In this document: in pieces, positions 46,761 through 51,915 of the stretch
Layout: every line of letters starts with the position of its first letter
How positions within the stretch are numbered: the stretch's first letter is position 1
Notes under the pieces: model-generated
Seen by the model: only the letters and a program-made list of their open reading frames with translations
Databases searched by the model: none
What the model was told of the DNA's origin: nothing
Translations under genes and position numbers: made by a program
NCBI GenBank assembly: GCA_005281725.1
Contig: SSBO01000020.1
Coordinates: 1-51,915 of the forward strand
DNA: 51,915 nt
Origin: Wuchereria bancrofti
Lineage: Eukaryota > Nematoda > Chromadorea > Rhabditida > Onchocercidae
Direction: 5' to 3'

Positions 46761-49700
46761 GCGCGCCATCTTTTCTTCAATATTTTCTAGAAAACACGAA
46801 GAAAAACTTAAAAGGGATCTACCTAAATTTATTTAATTTCTTATACATTTCATACATTAATAGCATTAAGAATTTGAAATTTCTTATTTCATTTATATAT
46901 TAAATGACACACGTACATACGTACGTATACATAAAATAAATATAAACAAAACAATATCTTATACTATAAAATAATATCATTTAACATATTTCAAAATAGA
47001 AACAAAAAATTAAGAAAAAAAAAACAAAGAAGATAGAAATTTTTATGAGAGATTTAAAAAAATTGGATGAAAAAAAAAGGAAAGAATTAGTGTTCCGAAT
47101 GAAAAATATTTCACTCATCCAAACTATAATAACTTATTTTCTCTTACTTCCTTTCTTTTCTTTTTTTTTCCTTAATTGTGAATTTGTTTTTTTCTAAAAT
47201 AAAGGAAAGAAAAAGACGAAACTAAAATATTATGCAAATAATTTGTTTGCCTTTTCTTCGTCTGATACTTTATCTATGATTAGATCAGAAATAACAAAAT
47301 ATTATATTTTAAGATGTGATATTATGATGTATGATAATTGTTATATTTTCATAAATGATAAAACAAATAGTATAATTAGAAATCAGATAAGAAAAATTAG
47401 ACAAAGTGATAATAAATGCCAATAGTTTTTACTAAAAATTGCTAACTTATTTATTGAGGAATTTAATTTCACAATTACAAATTTCATATTATAATACAAA
47501 TTTTGAAAAATAGGATTAATCTAATGTAAATTTTGTGTTTCAGAAAGTATGAAAAAAAAGAAAAAAATGAATTCAATTTAAGGATGTTGAATTTAATCCG
47601 AATTAGTTTAAATTTTCAAAATGATATCTTATCAAGGTTATGAGTCAAAAAAGAAACGTCCTTTTTTTTGTGATAAGGAATCCACGTATGTCACATTTCT
47701 TACGATAATCATTAGTGACTACATTAACAAAAAGCGCCTGATTTGTGGAAAAAAAAGTTATACTAATTATAGCTCTATGTAATATGAATTCAAATAAAAT
47801 TTAATATAAATGTTATAGTTGAAAAAAACAAACAAACACAAAATTTGAAAAGATCCTATAGAAAAGTATTACTAATTCAAGCAATGAAATAATTAAATTG
47901 AAACATACATGTGAGCTTTATGTTATGAAACCTTAGAATGGAAAAATATTATTGAAAAATGAAAATATCTTTCATTTTATTTTATATTCATTCTTCTGAC
48001 AATGATTCAATTATATATTTCTTGATATTATATCTTTTCAAAATTTCAAAACATTTTAGTATCGTTTTTTTCTTCTTTCTTTTTCAATTTGAAAATGTTT
48101 TAGTTTCATTTTTTCTTTCCTCTAAATGAATAAATTAATTCGTTGAGAGGACAAAAGGTTTTTTTTTTTAAAAAATGATTGGGAAAATAATGGTAAAAAT
48201 CAATGTTAAGTATTTTATAAATCATTATTTATTAAGTTTATGATACAAAACATTTAAATATTAACATTTGTCGAAATGTGCGTAAAATTTAAGAAAACAA
48301 TTTACCTTTAATTTCAGATAAAAAAAACAAATAAAAATTAAAAATTAACTGTTGCTTATCATTTGGTAATGAAATATATGTCTCATATAATTCATTTATT
48401 TCATAGCTTATTCTAAAAGATTAAAAGAATTAAAACAATTGTTGAAATGTAGCAGTTAATAGTGAAAAAGAAAAAAACAGCCTATGCCAATGAATCAGTA
48501 AACATTTCAATTGCATAGAATGATAAGAGAGAGCGAGAGGAAGAGAGAGGGAAAAAGAGAGAAAGATACATTGAATAATCCCTCCCAATGTATACTATTT
48601 ATCATTTTCTGATTACATCAGTTTAAATTCAATCATTATGCTTCTTCTTATGATAGTTTCACATTTGATATGTTACAATGTAGAATTGTAAATTATCCCA
48701 ATTAACAACCAACATCGTTTATTCAGATGAGATATTGAAAGAAGCTATAAATAGGCTAATTAATTTAGATGAAATTAGTGGAATTATTAATTCAGGTAAA
48801 ATTAATATAAGGAATGAAACTTATATTTATGATATTTGTCATTTATTATTTATATAAATGTGTATGCATAAATAAATAATGTATTACATATGTATGTATT
48901 TGCTATTTGTGAAGAATGAAAAAGCTATAAAATGCTATTATTCACTGGTTATTACACTCAATTTATTGCCAAATGAAATGCAAAAAAAAAGAAAAAAAAA
49001 ACGAAAGAAAAAACGAATCAAAATAAAGATAAATTCAAATAAAATATAATGAAAATAAATACATAAAGAATATTTAATTGTGAATTTTAACTATTTCTAT
49101 ACAAAACCATTAAGTATAAATTAAATTTATAAGAAAAGAAAAAATACTTAAGTAATATTTCACAAGTAAAATTACAAAATTTTACCTTAAAATTTCACAT
49201 ATAGATTAATGTAAGTAAAAAAATTTGAAAGTAAATATAAGTAAAAGCAAATGGATTCATGCATAGATATATCGAATGATGATGGGCTGAATAAATGAAA
49301 TGTATATAAAGTGCAAGAAATATTTAATTATTCATCAATGCAATTCTTCATCGTAATAATTCAACATGGAACAGAGAGAAATGGAATAGAAAATTCAATA
49401 ATGGGAACAAAAATGGAATAAAGATGGAATAGATAGAAATTAATTCAATATGAGAGTGAAAATTAAATTGAATATGGGAATAAAAATGAAACAGAATAAA
49501 ACGAAGCAAAGAAGTGTAATGGAATGGAATGAAGTGATAATAAATTATTATGAATTGAAAAAAAATTTAGATTTTCATTTTAAATATATATGTTTGAAAT
49601 AGAAAACAAAAATACATGCGTTTGATGAAAGATGCATGCAATAGCATATAAAAATTACAAATTTTATTTCTTCTTGTACTTCACATCAATTTGTTTTTAT

Positions 49701-51915
49701 TTCTTTTTTTTGCATTTGCAAAATATTCATAATAAAACGAAATCATTGCTTTGATCGATGTAATCAATTACACCTTACATACTATCAACCAACCAATTCT
49801 GTTTGTATCTATATATGTATGTGTGTGTGTGTGTGTGTGTATGTGTGTGTTTTACCTATTTTTGTAAAATAGGAATGAACAAATTGGATGAGAAAATCGT
49901 TTCAACTTATCGTAATGTCCAAAATTTCATGCTTCATTAATTTGCTTTACATCATTTGGCGTTATATTCCAATTATTTTTTTAATGCAATCAAAAAAAGA
50001 AAGAAAAAACCTCAAATACATTAATCAAACATTTTTGACAAAGTCTGCAATTTAAAAAAGAAAAAAAGAACAGGAAGAAAAGACAATTCTTCTCATATAT
50101 GGAATGAATATGTTAGAAAGTAAAACATTAAGTTTTATCTATAGTGTTTTGTGCATCAAAATGAATTAGGCAAAAATATGTGATTCAAATAATACAAAAA
50201 AATTTTACGCTTGAATAATAATAACTTGGTTTGCATGATCAGAAATAATTCAAATTCAAAAAAAAAAAAGAAAAAGATAGAATGAAACTTTATTTCCTTA
50301 AGGGTTATATTAACTAACTAAGCAAGATATATTACTGTACTTTATTTAAGATAAAGAAACTACTTTCACAAAAACGTTTTTAGCTTAATAAAAAAATGAA
50401 AAGTAACAATTTATCGTTGATTAGCAATATTCACTTATCATTACCATATTAACATGAATTTTACAATGTCAACTTATTTCCTGCGAAATGTGATATGTAA
50501 GATACATTTTAAGATATATTAATATATTTTATTTAAAAGTTATATTTAATTAACTAAGCAATATTCTCCTAGTTATTATCATTATTACCCCAAGAAGTGA
50601 ACGTTGACAATCGAATGTCAACTTATCATTATTCTCCTATGAAATATGATATTATATAGGTAACATGATAAGATGTAATAGTGTTTACAAATATTCCAAC
50701 AATAAATTATCAATTAAAAGACAGAAAAGAAAAAGCAAAAGGAAAAAAGTAGAAAATAACTAATAAGAACAAAGGAAAAGCGAAGTAAATAAAAGACAAA
50801 TGACAAGATTAAATATATTTGATAATAATCAATAGTTTATTGATAAGTAGGTCAATGGAACCTGCTAGCTTAGCTTGTGCTATAGTAGTTGCTATCGTTG
50901 TTATTTGTTAGAAGAAATCTTCGATGTTTTACTTACTTTAACATCTTTCTAAAACTTCATACTTTTAATTTTTTTTTTCTCTCTCTCTCTTTCTTTCTCC
51001 TTCTCTTATTCTTCAAAATTAAATGAAAATAGAGAGAGGGAGAGAAAGAATAATATAAGCAAACGATGAATTTATCTACTTTTCCATTTTTTCATTCCAA
51101 CTTTATCTGTCTTCCCCTCTGTCGGATAACTTACAGTTATTTATTTTGTTGCTAATCAATAAGAGGCGGAGAAGAAATTTAGTAATATCAACAAAATGAA
51201 GAAAAAGAAAGGGAGAGGGAAAGAAAAAAATAAGGAGAAAGAAAGATAAGAATGTAAAAGTAAATAATAAAAGGATTGAATGAGAAGAAAGACGAAAAAA
51301 ATATTTAAATTGATTTAGATTTAATTTTACTGAAAATGCTTCAAAAATTATTCCACTCAATAACGATAATGAAGTAAAGAGTAGATGAAAATTGACAGAA
51401 TAAAAGAATGAATAAGCAAAAATGATGAGAAATGGAAAGAAAATAAAAGAAACGAAATTAGAGAGAGAGAAAAAAGAGAGGGAAAATATGAGAAAAAGAA
51501 TGCAAAGAAAAGATGAAAAGAATGAATGAAAAGATGGAAAAAGGAAAAAAATGGATGAAATAAGACTATCACTAATAGTAATAATAGTAGTGATAAGGAG
51601 ATTAAGAGAGAGAGAGGGAGAAAGAATGAATGATTTTGATATAAATTAGCTCAGCTGTTCTGTCTCACAACATTAAGCAGAGGGATGCTAACAGTAATTA
51701 CATTAGTGCTTGGTGGAAAATATTTTAAGTGAAATTTCAATCGATAATATATACACTTCTACATGCTTTTCTTTTTTTAAAAAAAAAAACTTTTTTTTTA
51801 ATTAATTTGAAGTTATTATTTATTAATAAATAATTCGAAATATGGCAGTGAAATAATAATTAATAACAAATACATTTAATATCTTTTCAATTAATTTAAA
51901 ATTATTTATTGATAA
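46761..51915. other. No recognisable gene; AT-rich with purine and TG tracts
   Basis: I found no exon with splice support and a recognisable product. Repeats include GA tracts at 48525-48568, 51024-51048 and 51460-51482, a CT tract at 50980-50998, and a TG tract at 49815-49850. Minus-strand open frames at 51103-51572 are Phe/Ser/Leu-rich translations of purine-rich plus strand. Confidence 0.5.
49815..49850. repeat. TG dinucleotide microsatellite
   Basis: An ATGTATGTGTGTGTGTGTGT run interrupted once by TATG. Confidence 0.9.

Noticed and set aside
51103..51572. Two minus-strand open frames rich in Phe, Ser and Leu.
   Set aside because: They mirror purine-rich low-complexity sequence on the plus strand.
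1..51915. CRISPR arrays, bacterial operons or inserted endosymbiont DNA.
   Set aside because: No regularly spaced direct repeats with unique spacers, and no intron-free bacterial-type coding blocks; all long open frames belong to the retrotransposon.

Overview
The window is AT-rich nuclear DNA from a parasitic nematode, most likely a filarial or related spirurid worm. The evidence is: genes made of many short exons with nematode-type splice acceptors (poly-T then CAG/TAG), acceptors immediately before start codons as expected for spliced-leader trans-splicing, a near-perfect copy of the SL1 spliced-leader exon, a major-sperm-protein-domain gene, and a BEL/Pao retrotransposon. Only a small part of the window is coding. 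All gene models here were built by eye from splice signals, reading-frame continuity across introns and remembered protein families; no search was run.

Layout. 1-996: AT-rich, with a palindromic array of ~30-bp GAATTC-containing units. 996-1657: a foldback pair of BEL/Pao LTR fragments with the window's single N at 1243. 1.98-2.12 kb: a 23-bp minisatellite. 2.5-3.4 kb (+): the last four exons of a gene I cannot name. 3.46-9.23 kb (-): a degenerate BEL/Pao element with truncated LTRs and several reading-frame breaks. 9.30-13.31 kb (+): the last four exons of a TRM11-like tRNA methyltransferase; its 5' half is not in the window, and a two-repeat cysteine-rich secreted protein gene (-) lies inside its large intron. 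14.5-18.6 kb (+): an MSP-domain gene with a frame-hopping Ser/Gly/Ala-rich tail, preceded by an SL1-like 22-mer. 19.35-19.52 kb (-): an isolated first exon of a carboxylesterase. 19.5-27.6 kb: about 8 kb without a recognisable gene, holding several degenerate repeats.

27.6-35.15 kb (+): a complete 15-exon, 754-residue glutamate-carboxypeptidase-II/NAALADase-type (M28B) membrane peptidase. All zinc ligands are present, but the arginine patch that gives human GCPII its glutamate preference is missing. One intron carries a damaged copy of the following exon. 35.15-39.6 kb: convergent intergenic DNA with microsatellites. 39.6-42.5 kb (-): a complete six-exon, 320-residue Na+/K+-ATPase beta subunit. 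42.5-51.9 kb: AT-rich and purine-tract-rich DNA upstream of it, with a GC-richer block at 46.55-46.80 kb that may hold a 5' exon or promoter.

The genes look like unrelated housekeeping, reproductive and secreted functions, not a pathway. The most interesting items are the genomic SL1 relic, the nested cysteine-rich gene, the duplicated exon fragment in the peptidase gene, and the rearranged LTR/TRM11 boundary. I found no convincing new multi-gene system.
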